Assembly (NCBI RefSeq): GCF_020510585.1
Contig: NZ_CP075190.1
Span: forward strand, 685,001-749,000
Direction: 5' to 3'
DNA from: Ferribacterium limneticum
Lineage (GTDB): Bacteria; Pseudomonadota; Gammaproteobacteria; Burkholderiales; Rhodocyclaceae
Length of the DNA: 64,000 bases
Both the position numbers and the translations under genes were made by a program. The notes under the pieces are model-generated. The model was not told where the DNA came from, made no database searches, and saw nothing but the letters and a program-made list of their open reading frames with translations. Each line of letters starts with the position of its first letter. Position 1 is the stretch's first letter. Of this stretch, positions 15,385 through 25,094 are shown in pieces.

Positions 15385-16977
15385 ATGAGAGATAGTACTT
15401 ATGATGTGGTAGTTGTCGGCGGGGGAAGTAATACCCTGACTGCTGCGGGCTACTTGGCAAAAGTTGGCAAAAGCGTACTTGTGCTCGAGAAAAACGAGGT
15501 GTGTGGCGGCGGGGTCGTTTCAATGTCGCCAGCCCCCGGGTTTATCTGTGATCCTCATGCGATGGGAATGGTGACGTGTATGCCAAACCCTGTAATTGCC
15601 AACGATGAACTGGGGTTGCTGAGTCGATTCGGCTTGGAGTTTGTTCGTCCGGACGCCAGTTTTTCAACGGTTTTTGACGACAATGCCGGGTTGGTTACCT
15701 ATGTTGATCTCGACAAGGCGTGTGAGGAAATCGCCAAGTTCTCGACGCGTGACGCCGAGGTATATCGGCAGTTTGTTCTCGATTGTCGAGAATATCTGCC
15801 GCTGATTCTCAAGGGGCTTTATACGCCCCCATTGCCGTTCGGCGGCTTTGTCTCCCTGCTTGAGCAGAGTTCAAAGGGGCGCCGGCTAGTTACCGCCATG
15901 ATGGAAAGCGCGTTTGATGTTGTCGATGACTTGTTCGAGTCACCGGAACTGAAGATGCACATCCTGAAGTGGGTCGCTGAATTAATGGTCGGGCCAGAAG
16001 TAAGAGGGACGGGCATCATCCCATTCCTTCTTATGGGGATCGCCCATACTTTCAAGGCGGGCATGGTTATCGGCGGTAGCCAAAATATGACGCGGGCGTT
16101 GGTTCGTTGTGTCGAAGCTTACGGCGGTATCATCCGGACCAACGCTCAAGTTGTCAAAATGAACGTCTCTGGTGGCCGAGTTACCGGGGTCACCTTGAAG
16201 GATGGTGAAATTATCAAGGCGCGGGATGCGGTTATTGGATGCATCCACCCGTGGGATCTTGATAAGTTCATTGAAGGGATTGATCCTTCCGTCACCGAGG
16301 CGGCGAGCAAGGTTAAACTCAGTTCCCATGGGGCTATCAATCAACAATATGCCCTATCTGAAGCGCCGATCTGGAAGGCGGGGTCGCAATTCGAACCGGC
16401 CATGCTGGTTGAGTGTCTGCGCCGCGACCGAACTATGGAGTCGATGCGCGTAGCGTTCGACGAATATCGGTATGGCCGTATGCCGCTCGATCATCTTAGC
16501 CCGTTGGTTGGCATCCAAAGCCGACTCGATCCGACGCGTGCTCCCGCAGGCAAAGCGACCATGTACTTATATCATTTTGCCCCTCTGGAGTTGCAAAAGG
16601 GCGGGCTTGAGGGCTGGGACGATATCAAAGAGGAAACAGCGGACGCCATTTACGACGAGATGTGCAAATATACGACGAACATGGATCGTTCAAAGATCAT
16701 TGCCCGCCATGTCGAAACGCCGCTGGATCACCATCGCCATTCCGCAAGCATGCGCAATGGCGATATCTTTGGGATCGGGACGTTTACCTCACAATTTTTC
16801 GGCCGTCGCCCGACCCCCGAACTGGCGCAATATCGCATTCCCGGCATCGAGGGCTTTTATTTGTGCGGGCCGTTCATGCACCCTGGCGGTAGTGTGACGC
16901 TTGGTGGTCGCGCCACGGCAATGAAAATGCTGATGGACTGGAAAATCGATCTCAAGAAGGCATTTATCTCTCTTTGA
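15385..16977 (+). CDS. FAD-dependent oxidoreductase, phytoene-desaturase-like
   Basis: 530 residues. The N-terminal Rossmann motif reads VVVVGGGSNTLTAAGYLAKV, followed by LEKNEVCGGGVVS; the C-terminus has IEGFYLCGPFMHPGGSVTLG with the FAD-closing motif of the phytoene dehydrogenase/amine oxidase superfamily (COG1233-like). Such enzymes desaturate or isomerise isoprenoid or alicyclic substrates; in Castellaniella a limonene dehydrogenase (CtmAB) belongs to a similar broad class, so an alicyclic/terpenoid substrate is possible but unproven. Start ATG 15385 preceded by AAAGGAAG; the longer frame to 15238 has none. A small protein gene follows after 36 bases. Confidence 0.85.
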   Translation: MRDSTYDVVVVGGGSNTLTAAGYLAKVGKSVLVLEKNEVCGGGVVSMSPAPGFICDPHAMGMVTCMPNPVIANDELGLLSRFGLEFVRPDASFSTVFDDNAGLVTYVDLDKACEEIAKFSTRDAEVYRQFVLDCREYLPLILKGLYTPPLPFGGFVSLLEQSSKGRRLVTAMMESAFDVVDDLFESPELKMHILKWVAELMVGPEVRGTGIIPFLLMGIAHTFKAGMVIGGSQNMTRALVRCVEAYGGIIRTNAQVVKMNVSGGRVTGVTLKDGEIIKARDAVIGCIHPWDLDKFIEGIDPSVTEAASKVKLSSHGAINQQYALSEAPIWKAGSQFEPAMLVECLRRDRTMESMRVAFDEYRYGRMPLDHLSPLVGIQSRLDPTRAPAGKATMYLYHFAPLELQKGGLEGWDDIKEETADAIYDEMCKYTTNMDRSKIIARHVETPLDHHRHSASMRNGDIFGIGTFTSQFFGRRPTPELAQYRIPGIEGFYLCGPFMHPGGSVTLGGRATAMKMLMDWKIDLKKAFISL

Positions 16978-17013
16978 GAAAAAAGCCCGAATCCAACGTA
17001 AAGGAGATATACA

Positions 17014-17217
17014 GTGAAACTTTTTACCTCGGTAAATGCAGAGTTAATGGAAGTGACGAGTATTCGTAGTGAAGATGGGACACTCGTGATCAGTGGAACA
17101 ATCATGGGTGCCATGCCGGTCGAGGCGGTTTTGCGTGGTGCCGAAATGCGCAAGGCGGTTTCCATGATGGGGATAGGAACCATTCTGTCTGCGATCAGAA
17201 TCTTTCTTTTTAAATAG
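17014..17217 (+). CDS. Small conserved-looking protein downstream of FAD oxidoreductase
   Basis: 67 residues with start GTG at 17014 and a strong AAGGAGATATAC binding site. Sequence MKLFTSVNAELMEVTSIRSE then a Gly/Met-rich segment (ISGTIMGAMPVEAVLRGAEM) ending in a hydrophobic helix (MMGIGTILSAIRIFLF). Not recognised as a named family. The tight spacing (36 bases) behind the FAD oxidoreductase suggests an accessory or subunit role. Confidence 0.65.
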   Translation: MKLFTSVNAELMEVTSIRSEDGTLVISGTIMGAMPVEAVLRGAEMRKAVSMMGIGTILSAIRIFLFK

Positions 17218-17227
17218 GAAGGGCCGT

Positions 17228-17752
17228 TATGTTTCCTGATTTCTCGGAAAAAGCGAGCACAGACATTTTCCGAAAGCGTTGCGTTCGTGGCTGGTGGTAA
17301 GGGACGTGTCGGCAGGGCGGCTTATCTTGCGTTGGCTTTTCCCGGGGCTAATATCGTCTTGACCTGCTGGTAGAAACGGCTATTTTCATCAAGAGGACCA
17401 AACCACGCCGGCCTCGTTTAGGCAAGGGGCTGGCTGCTTTGGTCATCAAACTGGATAGTCAACGTGACGAGGCTGGTGATCTGGCCGCCAGTTTTCGGAA
17501 GCGCGAACACGCGCTGACTGAGGCGCCCAAGTGTCACTCAAGGATCACACGGCACTTACCGGATAGCAGTAGAGCCCGCAATGGAGGTCGAGTTGACTGC
17601 TGCACAAGTCGAGGCGATCCGAAAGACAACACAGTTAAGGCATATCGGTCTTCTCGAACAGGTGCCTGACACGGCGTTGTTTCTGCTTTCCTCCAAAGCA
17701 GCTTATATGACCGGGTAGACACTCGCGGTAGAAGGAGGCATGCAGTTTTGAG
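17228..17752 (+). pseudogene. Decayed short-chain dehydrogenase
   Basis: The start reads VAFVAGGKGRVGRAAYLALA, then FPGANIVLTC, clearly the SDR nucleotide-binding half (TGxxxGIG degenerate). The end reads VPDTALFLLSSKAAYMTG, stop, TLAVEGGMQF, the typical SDR C-terminus. In between there are several stops and frameshifts, and the NNAG and YxxxK parts cannot be found. A dead remnant of an enzyme once encoded after the FAD oxidoreductase. Confidence 0.75.
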
Positions 17753-17761
17753 TTTTTCTGT

Positions 17762-19354
17762 TCAGACTATCTGCGAGTCACGTCCATCCCAGTAGATTTT
17801 TTTCAACTCATGCTTGAGCAGTTTTCCCATATCGCTACGGGGAAGGTTGCTGACGAAAGCGACAGAACGCGGACATTTGATTGAACTAAGCCGTGAGCGG
17901 CAGTATTCAATGATTTCACGCTCCAGGCCGGTGTGGACAAATTCGGCGCTGCTGAGTTGGACAATGGCTTTGACTTCTTCCCCAAAGTCCGGGTTGGGAA
18001 CACCGATTACCGCTACATCGGCAATCGCCGGATGGGTGCGGAGAATGTTCTCAGCTTCTTGGGGGTAAATATTGACTCCTCCGGAAATAATCATGAACGA
18101 CTCGCGGTCCGTCAAATACAGATAGCCATCTTCGTCCAAGTAGCCGATGTCGCCCATGCTTGCCCAAGAGGGGTCGTTTTCTAGGTGGGCGCTTGTCGTA
18201 TGGCCGGGGGCGTTGTGGTATTCGAACCGATTTCCATTGGCCATGTAAATTTTGCCGGGAATGCCGGGAGGCATGTCAGTACCTTGCTCATTGAGGATTC
18301 TGATTGAACACCCTGCAGCCGCACGACCAACGGAGCCTTTATGGGAATGCCATTCTTCCGGAGTGATGAAGGTGTGGCCAATACTCTCTGTCCCTCCGTA
18401 CAATTCGTAGATAACCGGCCCCCACCAGTCGAAGATCAACTCCTTGACAGGGACCGGGCAAGGGGCTGCCGCATGAATGGCGAAACGGATGGAGCCAAGC
18501 TGTGCGTGGTCTCTAACGTCGTCTGGGAGAGCAAGCATCCGTGAGAACATGGTGGGGACGAAAAGGCCGTGGGTGACTCGGTATTTCCCAATAGTGTCGA
18601 GCGTAGAGGCTGGGTCGAATTTTCTGAATCCGATCACTGTTCCACCGGTGCGTTGCACAGTCATCATAAAGCGCAAGGGGCCGGCATGATAGAACGGACC
18701 GGGGTTAATGAAAACGCTTTCTGGGGAGAAGTCGTATTGCTGCCGCAGTAAATGGAATCGGGACGGCGGAGTCTCGGGCGGAACATCCGGCCATTGTGTC
18801 CGAATGCCTTTGGGGCGGCCTGTGGTTCCTGATGAATAGAGCATCGACGGGCCGCGATGCCTATTCTGTAAAGGAATGGGGGACTCCTGATTTAGTAAGG
18901 CCTCATATGCTAGGAAGCGTCCTTGTGTTCCATCAAGCATGATCAGAAGAAGTTCCGGCATGTTATCCGCGATGCGAACGGCGATGTCGCTTTGGGCGAT
19001 CGAGGAAACCAGAAGCTTCGCGCCACTGTCCAGGACGACGTGGGCAGCATCTTCAAAATTGAGTTGTGTGCTGATGCAAACGTAGGCTATTCCAGAGTTT
19101 TTGGCGGCCCAACAAACTTCAGAATAGTGCAGATGATTCTCGAGGAAAATGGCGATTGTGTCCCCCGCTTGCAAGCCTAATCGGTAAAGGGCTTGAGCGG
19201 CACGATCAGATCGGTCAACTAGCTCTCGATAGGTCTGAGAAATACCGCTATCCGACATGACAACTGCAGGCTTGTCAGGCGAAATCCTAGCGTGATATCG
19301 CGGATGAAAAATACCTTCGGCGTTGCAACTAGTCCTCGTGGCGCTCGATCCCAT
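17762..19354 (-). CDS. Acyl-CoA synthetase (AMP-dependent ligase family)
   Basis: 530 residues; activates a carboxylic acid to its CoA thioester via an acyl-adenylate. ANL-family motifs in order: P-loop YSSGTTGRPKGI (about 170-181), YELYGGTES (A5), MGDIGYLDEDGYLYLTDR (A7/A8 with the Arg), SGGVNIYPQEAE and the C-terminal MGKLLKHELKK with the catalytic Lys. The acid substrate cannot be read from sequence. The ATG at 19354 overlaps the end of the upstream marR by 26 bases, so the repressor and ligase are co-transcribed. Confidence 0.92.
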   Translation of the reverse strand: MGSSATRTSCNAEGIFHPRYHARISPDKPAVVMSDSGISQTYRELVDRSDRAAQALYRLGLQAGDTIAIFLENHLHYSEVCWAAKNSGIAYVCISTQLNFEDAAHVVLDSGAKLLVSSIAQSDIAVRIADNMPELLLIMLDGTQGRFLAYEALLNQESPIPLQNRHRGPSMLYSSGTTGRPKGIRTQWPDVPPETPPSRFHLLRQQYDFSPESVFINPGPFYHAGPLRFMMTVQRTGGTVIGFRKFDPASTLDTIGKYRVTHGLFVPTMFSRMLALPDDVRDHAQLGSIRFAIHAAAPCPVPVKELIFDWWGPVIYELYGGTESIGHTFITPEEWHSHKGSVGRAAAGCSIRILNEQGTDMPPGIPGKIYMANGNRFEYHNAPGHTTSAHLENDPSWASMGDIGYLDEDGYLYLTDRESFMIISGGVNIYPQEAENILRTHPAIADVAVIGVPNPDFGEEVKAIVQLSSAEFVHTGLEREIIEYCRSRLSSIKCPRSVAFVSNLPRSDMGKLLKHELKKIYWDGRDSQIV

Positions 19355-19886
19355 TTTCCATTTTGATCGTAAGAAGATTTGTTTTTACCAGCTGCAGCAA
19401 TCCTGCGAGCAAATGGCGTTGATTGTTGTCCATGTCCGCTAGTACACGCTCGCTCATTTCATGGCTTTGAGTCCGCATTTCCTTGACGATGTGGTTGCCT
19501 TTGCTGGATAAGTGTACTCGTTTGACACGCCGATCTTTTTCATCTGGGCGACGTTCTAAAAATCCAGATGCTTCCAGTCTGTCGATAAGCCCACCAAGCG
19601 CGGCCTTACCTAAGTCCAGAACATTTGCCAAGTCACTCTGGATCATTCCATCATGACGGGATAGGTAGGCAAGCACCCACCATTGGGAGCGAGTGACCCC
19701 TAAAGGTTTCATAAATTCGTCGAAGACAATACGACGTAACCTTGAAACATCGTGCATTAGAAAGCCAAGTTTCTGATCCCAATTTTCTTCAACAGAAAAT
19801 TTCGGAGGGGATTTTTGTTTCTCACTGTTATTGTTGTTTGTGATGATCGTCCCCTTGTCCCTGACAAGTGCTGTTTTCAAGTGCAT
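19329..19886 (-). CDS. MarR-family transcriptional regulator, paralogue
   Basis: 185 residues. From residue about 30 the sequence runs parallel to the MarR at 13.6-14.0 kb (same blocks NWDxxLGFLMHDVSRLRRIVF, TRSQWW, YLSRHDGMIQ), so the two are clear paralogues. This one has an additional polar N-terminus (TNNNNSEKQKSPPKFS). Helix-turn-helix SDLANVLDLGKAALGGLIDR, wing DEKDRRVKRVHLSS. Start ATG 19886 is uncertain: the binding site is poor. Overlaps the acyl-CoA synthetase by 26 bases; probably the local regulator of CoA activation. Confidence 0.88.
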   Translation of the reverse strand: MHLKTALVRDKGTIITNNNNSEKQKSPPKFSVEENWDQKLGFLMHDVSRLRRIVFDEFMKPLGVTRSQWWVLAYLSRHDGMIQSDLANVLDLGKAALGGLIDRLEASGFLERRPDEKDRRVKRVHLSSKGNHIVKEMRTQSHEMSERVLADMDNNQRHLLAGLLQLVKTNLLTIKMENGIERHED

Positions 19887-20010
19887 CTTCCTATTTCTGT
19901 TAGGAGGCAAAAGGAAAGGCGCTTGGACGGTGCAGTGTCAATCGATGGATGGAAAGTGAGTCCTCGAAGACAAAATGACACCATTAAGAGCCCGCTTGCA
20001 TATAATACGC

Positions 20011-21609
20011 TTACATTCGACTTGTGGCCAGAATCATCGCTTTGATGTTAAGGCGTACTTCTCCTCGCTGCAATTTACCTGTCGAAGTCCGTGGTAATAC
20101 TGCGATGGATTGCAGAATTTTGGGTAATTTATATCTAGCAATCCGACTTCCTGCATGGTCGCGTAGTTCTTCCAATGTTGCCGACTGCCCAGGATGCCAT
20201 TCAACAACAGCTACTACGTTTTCCCCCCAAACTGGGTCAGGGATGCCGACGACAACTACGTCGCGGACAGCCGGGTGTTCCCGTAAAGCTTGTTCGACCT
20301 CCACGGGGTAGATATTCTCGCCGCCGGAAATGATCATGTCTTTGATGCGGTCAGTTAGATATAGATAGCCGTTTTCGTCCAGATAGCCACCGTCTCCGGT
20401 GCGATACCAGCCGTCAACGAGTGCCGTTTTGGTGTCTTCAGGGCGATTCCAATAACCACTCATCAATGTCGGAGATTGAACCCAAATTTCTCCAGCCTGG
20501 CCCTCTGGAAGGGATGTGCCATTCGGGCTCCGTATCTCGATAGTCATGCCAGGAAGCGCTTTTCCAACAGAACGTAATAAGGCTGGGCGGGTGATGTCGT
20601 GGGCACTGGGCGGCAGGAAGGTTACAGAGCCGCAGTTTTCTGTCATGCCAAAGTACTGTGCAAACTTGCAATCAAATACTTCAATGCAATTTTTTAGCAG
20701 GGCGACATTCATTGTCGATGCGCCGTAGAAAATTGTTTTCAGGCGCGGTGCAGATGTGGCGGTGAGAGTAATCTGTTCGAGTAAGGCCTTTATCACGGTC
20801 GGTACCATGAATGTCCGGGTGATTTCATAGGTTTGCGCCAGGCGCAAGAGGTTCGCTGGAGACGGGTCAGCGGTCAGGACACAAGTCAGTGATCGCAGAA
20901 GGCCGATCAGCATCCATGACATGCCGCCGACATGAAAATTGGGCATGGCAGATAGGATTACATCATCGCTTGTCCAATCGGTCCAATCCGGTGAGTCGAG
21001 TTCGAGATGACGCGAAATGGACAGCGCTTTGTGAGAAAGCATTACTCCTTTCGGGCGGCCAGTCGTTCCACTCGTGTACATCAGAAGAGCCCAAGAATCC
21101 GAGTATTGCCGAGGCGCAGACATGGGGAAGGGGGCTGTCTCGTTGAGAACCTGACAAAGTGAATCAGCTGCGTTGGTGTGGGTGATCAAGGTTCGTGGCG
21201 GGGTCGTCGCCATCGTCGCCATTGACTGGGTCAGGATTTCTCCGAATTCGTCGTCGAAAATCACTAGTTGGCTGGCAGAGTCCTCCAGCACGAAGGCGAT
21301 TTCCCCTGGGGCGCTACGCCAGTTGATCGGGACGAGTACAACGTTATGGCGAAGACACCCAAAAAGAACGGGGAAAAAGAGTTCGCTATTCTTGCCAAGA
21401 TAGGCAATACGGGAACCCGGTCCGATTGCATTTCTGTCAAGGAATGCGACAAATTGATCTGTTTTTCTATCCAGTTCGGCATAAGTCAAACTGCCGTGGT
21501 CAGCAATGATGGCCTGCCGGTTGGGGAATTTGGTGGCGCCTTGGGAGGGGTAGTCTGCCATCCAAACCATGCGGTCGAGATAAGGTATGGGCTGCGCTAC
21601 GTTGCTCAT
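20011..21609 (-). CDS. Acyl-CoA synthetase (long/medium-chain fatty-acid-CoA ligase-like)
   Basis: 532 residues, second ANL ligase of the region, distant from the one at 17.8 kb. Motifs: MYTSGTTGRPKGVMLSH, YFGMTENCG, GWYRTGDGGYLDENGYLYL with TDRIKDMIISGGENIYP, and STGKLQRGEVR with the C-terminal Lys. Start ATG 21609 (MSNVAQPIPYLDRMVW) is preceded by GGAG at eleven bases; the frame runs further but has no site. Promoter motif 1 copy E lies 62-83 bases upstream. Substrate unknown. Confidence 0.9.
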   Translation of the reverse strand: MSNVAQPIPYLDRMVWMADYPSQGATKFPNRQAIIADHGSLTYAELDRKTDQFVAFLDRNAIGPGSRIAYLGKNSELFFPVLFGCLRHNVVLVPINWRSAPGEIAFVLEDSASQLVIFDDEFGEILTQSMATMATTPPRTLITHTNAADSLCQVLNETAPFPMSAPRQYSDSWALLMYTSGTTGRPKGVMLSHKALSISRHLELDSPDWTDWTSDDVILSAMPNFHVGGMSWMLIGLLRSLTCVLTADPSPANLLRLAQTYEITRTFMVPTVIKALLEQITLTATSAPRLKTIFYGASTMNVALLKNCIEVFDCKFAQYFGMTENCGSVTFLPPSAHDITRPALLRSVGKALPGMTIEIRSPNGTSLPEGQAGEIWVQSPTLMSGYWNRPEDTKTALVDGWYRTGDGGYLDENGYLYLTDRIKDMIISGGENIYPVEVEQALREHPAVRDVVVVGIPDPVWGENVVAVVEWHPGQSATLEELRDHAGSRIARYKLPKILQSIAVLPRTSTGKLQRGEVRLNIKAMILATSRM

Positions 21610-21670
21610 TTTGGGTTTGTCTCCAGGAAAGGCTGTATTACATGGATGGTGGGTTGCAGGTCCATGATAT

Positions 21671-21692
21671 ATAGTAACTAAGCATACCAACT
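21671..21692 (+). promoter_or_regulatory. Shared promoter motif 1, copy E
   Basis: Reads ATAGTAACTAAGCATACCAA on the plus strand; core AGCATACCA identical to copies at 40.3 and 45.8 kb. In the leader of the minus-strand acyl-CoA synthetase; the divergent SDR at 21944 could share it. Confidence 0.45.
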
Positions 21693-21943
21693 ATGCGGTG
21701 TGGCGCCCTATGTGTCAAGTGGGCAGAGATGTCTCGGAGGCGATAATGTGTCGCCATTAGAAGTTTACGTTCTCTTTTGATTGGGATAAAGTGTTCGGTA
21801 AAATATCATATACAAGCATAAAGATTTTTTTTCTGAAGTTGCAATGTTCAGTTTGTTGGGTAAGCCAAAGTCAGAAATGATACTTCCCTGAATCTCAATT
21901 CAAGGCGGGATACAGGGTCTCGTCTACTTGCAAGGAGAAAGTA

Positions 21944-22774
21944 ATGATTCGTACAGCATTGGTGGTTGGAGCTGCGGGCGGAATTGGAGTCGAGATTGTC
22001 AAGCAACTGCTTGGCGAGGGGTATCAGGTCACTGCCACCGTCCTTAATGACAAGGAAGCGGCACATTTACAGGCCTGGGCACCAGGTGTTGGCACAACCC
22101 TGAAACTGGATTTGAGCAATGCGGATGGCGTTCTGGAGGAACTGAAGCGTCTGGCTATTCCGTCTCTCGATGCCGTCGTGGTTTGCGCTGCAATCGGACC
22201 GACTGGTCCCGTGGAAATTTCGCCGCTTGCGGTCTTGCGCCTGGCATTCGAAATCAACACAGTGGCTGCCGCCGCTATCTACCAGGCCTGTATGCCGTCG
22301 CTCCGCGATGCCAAGGGAAAATTGGTATTGATCAGTTCTTTTGCGGGCAAGGTTGGCCTACCTTTCCTTGGCCACTACGTTGCTTCCAAGCATGCGCTTG
22401 AAGGTTTGGCAGATGTGATGCGGCGCGAAGCAAAGGCTGATGGAGTCGAGGTGATCGTAATCGAGCCAGGCGGCGTCAAGACGCCGATGGTGACTGGTCA
22501 ATTGGAGAGCGTTGCGCGTGATCGCGCAGCTCTCTCACCGGAAGAAGCACTACGCTTCGGTCAATTTTATGATGGTTTCCTGTCCGTGGCCAAGAAATCC
22601 TGGGACACCATGCTCGATCCGTCCGTAGTTGCAAATACTGTAATCGAGGCGTTGAAGAGCAGTACGCCGCAGATTCGTTACCCGGTAGGTGATGACGCCA
22701 AGTTCCTGTGCGAAGTTGCCCGCAAAACCGATCCTGAAATCGACGCCATCGTGGCTAGCTTCATGGGTGCCTGA
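21944..22774 (+). CDS. SDR-family oxidoreductase
   Basis: 276 residues, classical short-chain dehydrogenase. Nucleotide loop VVGAAGGIGVEIVKQL (variant GAAGGIG), catalytic Ser in VLISSFAGKVG and Tyr/Lys in YVASKHALEG, then IEPGGVKTPM. AAGGAGAAAGTA before ATG 21944 fixes the start. Divergent from the acyl-CoA synthetase; the 334-base interval between holds motif 1 copy E and an AT-rich stretch with ATATCATATACAAGCATAAA, a weak further match to the same motif. Likely alcohol/ketone interconversion. Confidence 0.88.
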   Translation: MIRTALVVGAAGGIGVEIVKQLLGEGYQVTATVLNDKEAAHLQAWAPGVGTTLKLDLSNADGVLEELKRLAIPSLDAVVVCAAIGPTGPVEISPLAVLRLAFEINTVAAAAIYQACMPSLRDAKGKLVLISSFAGKVGLPFLGHYVASKHALEGLADVMRREAKADGVEVIVIEPGGVKTPMVTGQLESVARDRAALSPEEALRFGQFYDGFLSVAKKSWDTMLDPSVVANTVIEALKSSTPQIRYPVGDDAKFLCEVARKTDPEIDAIVASFMGA

Positions 22775-23557
22775 TTCTCAAGGGCTACCTGTATGAAAAC
22801 CGTCAGCGTCCTGTGTTTTGTTGTGATTGCCATCACGGCTTGGATGCTGACACATTTATGCAGGTCATGCCGCCAATCCTTGGCAAGCTGGCAACCGACC
22901 TCCTTGTCGGGTTGCTGCTGATTGCCAGTTGGATATAACGGTCTGGTTCGGAGACGAGTGCAGTTTTGTGCTCGCCTAGCTTGATACCGGGCTGCCGGAA
23001 GGCGATGAATTCGGGGCGGGATGGGATGCGATGGTTGACGAGCGGAATGCCAATAGTAGGAATCGGGTGGCTAAACCCCTTAGCTTGAATCTGCGAAGCG
23101 GCTCGTTTGCGGTCGATGGTCAGGCGTCCGGTGGTGAGACTGAATGTCAGAACTTTGCTTACCGATAACTGCGTCCCGGTTAAGAGCATCTAATTGGAAA
23201 TCGAGGGATTCCGAAATGTACCGACAAAACATGCTGGCCTACATGTATTGCATGTGCTTGAGCTATGGCATGTGCATTGATCAGGGCGGCCTAATGGACG
23301 CCTATTCGAGATGTCTTCCACACTAATGAAAAGGCGTGATTGGGCGTACGCCTCTCTCTTTCCTTCATTGCAACCGGTAAAACCAACAGCAAATTAATAT
23401 AGATAGCGAGCCATTCTTTGCTTTACCCGGATAGCAGTTACTAGGAAAAGTGCACTGTCTGCGAATGTGCAGCAAATGGACTAAAACTGGGTCCAGTGTC
23501 TTATCCATGCGTGGCATGAATGCCAAATGTGTTTGCAAACTCACCAAAGGAACCTTA
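22775..23557. other. 783-base gap, possible CoA-transferase remnant
   Basis: No intact gene. On the minus strand around 22930-23115 the frame reads RAASQIQAKGF, PTIGIPLVNHRIPSRPEFI and RQPGIKLGEHKTALVSEPD, which resembles the C-terminus of CaiB/BaiF CoA-transferases (DPQxxARGF ... PTxGxP ... GEHTxEVL). Weak; could be chance. Otherwise nothing seen. Confidence 0.3.
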
Positions 23558-24715
23558 ATGACTCATCTGATTCCAGAAATCCAGGCAGCGTACGAGCGCG
23601 ACCAACGTCTAAAGACGGAGGCGATTACGGCTGACGATCTGCCGCTGTCGTTCGAATCGATTACCGATCGCTGGCTGACGGCGGTGCTTTGCCATAGCGT
23701 GCCCGGTGCCAAGGTCATCGGACATCAGTTAGGACCAGTCGATACCGGATCATCGAACCGGCGCCGCATCGAGGTCGAATACAACGATGCCGGGGTTGGC
23801 GCCGGCCTGCCGTGGGCGCTGTTCTGCAAGGCTAGTCACGAGTTAGCCAATCGTATTGTCCTGGGGGTCTCCGGAGGGGCATTCACCGAAGGACATTTCT
23901 ATAATCAGATTCGGCCGCACCTGGAAATCGAGGCTCCTCGCAGCTTTTTTGCCCATTTTGATCCGGTCAGTTTCAATTCCATGATCATGCTTGGCGATTT
24001 GACCAGCAGCGTAACCGAATTCTGCAATCATAAGACGGTCATGACGTTGGAGCGGGCGCGCAGCCAGATGCGTCTCCTCGGCAAGTTGCACGGGATCAGT
24101 CATTCGCATCCAGATATCCGGGCTCAACTTGAGCACCTTCCGACTTGGCCGGACTATTTCAAAAATACCGAAGCTTTCGGCATGGAAGCAGGATCTAGCA
24201 ACGGTTTTCTGGCCGGCGAAGAGGTAATCCCGCCGCGCTTGTACCAGCGCTACGAGGAGATCTGGCCGGCAACTATGCGCAGCATGGAATTGCACTCAAG
24301 TTGGCCTAACTGCCTCTCTCACGGCGATGTGCATCTGAAGAACTGGTACGTGGCGGGCAGCGGCGAAATGGGTTTGAGCGATTGGCAATGCGCGACACGA
24401 GGCCACTGGGCGCGAGATGTCGCCTATACCATGTCGACCGCTTTGACAGTTGAGGATCGACGCCGCTGGGAAAAGGAACTGATCAAGTATTATCTTGAGG
24501 AGATGCATGTCGCCGGAGGGCCGAAGGTCAGCTTCAACGAAGGCTGGAATGCCTATCGCCAGCAATTGATCACCGCCCTGACTTGGTGGACCATCACTTT
24601 GTCGCCGACCAAAGATATGCCTGACATGCAGCCGAGGGACATCACCCTTGAGTTTATCCGTCGCATTTCGACGGCGATGGACGATCTGGATACCCTAGAT
24701 GCGATGGATCGCTAG
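23558..24715 (+). CDS. Aminoglycoside-phosphotransferase-family kinase-like protein
   Basis: 385 residues with the APH/choline-kinase fold. The Brenner motif is LSHGDVHLKNWY (catalytic Asp and downstream Asn), followed by MGLSDWQ carrying the Mg-binding Asp; N-terminal lobe GAKVIGHQLGPVDTGSSNRR. Members next to acyl-CoA catabolic genes are often annotated as phosphotransferases acting on small alcohols; the substrate here is unknown and antibiotic resistance is not implied. ATG 23558 with AAAGG eight bases upstream; upstream frame to 23450 lacks a site. It stands alone between two decayed regions. Confidence 0.83.
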   Translation: MTHLIPEIQAAYERDQRLKTEAITADDLPLSFESITDRWLTAVLCHSVPGAKVIGHQLGPVDTGSSNRRRIEVEYNDAGVGAGLPWALFCKASHELANRIVLGVSGGAFTEGHFYNQIRPHLEIEAPRSFFAHFDPVSFNSMIMLGDLTSSVTEFCNHKTVMTLERARSQMRLLGKLHGISHSHPDIRAQLEHLPTWPDYFKNTEAFGMEAGSSNGFLAGEEVIPPRLYQRYEEIWPATMRSMELHSSWPNCLSHGDVHLKNWYVAGSGEMGLSDWQCATRGHWARDVAYTMSTALTVEDRRRWEKELIKYYLEEMHVAGGPKVSFNEGWNAYRQQLITALTWWTITLSPTKDMPDMQPRDITLEFIRRISTAMDDLDTLDAMDR

Positions 24716-25094
24716 CTGCCAGATCGCTTCGACGGTGAACTGTAAATTTGGTATGCAGTCTTGACGACTGAGGTCTGAATTAACTTGCGCGAATGCGACG
24801 AGCCTGCTTCGGTGTTGTCGATGCAAATCAATAATTCTGCATAAGGATAAACATCGTATACGCTGTTGTGAATACTTGCGTCCAGATCCCGGAGGCTCTG
24901 GACGAAGTTGCGCCTGCCTGGCAGACCAAAGTCCTTGCCCGCCAACATCCCGGCATTGAGGTCGTCTCGGCGCGGGTCAGCGACTCTCCGGCGGTGCGAC
25001 AAAGGCTGCCTCCATCTGTTTGTCAAGAGAGCCTTCCCGCGATCAGTTTGTTCGGCGGAAGGTTTGCCAAGCATGATTGCCTGCCGACTCGGCA
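24716..25094. other. 379-base gap without recognisable gene
   Basis: Frames of 76-127 codons exist on both strands but have no binding site or family resemblance. Probably eroded DNA between two convergent genes. Confidence 0.5.

Noticed and set aside
23558..24715. Antibiotic resistance by aminoglycoside phosphotransferase
   Set aside because: Only the general kinase fold is shared; catabolic context makes resistance unlikely.
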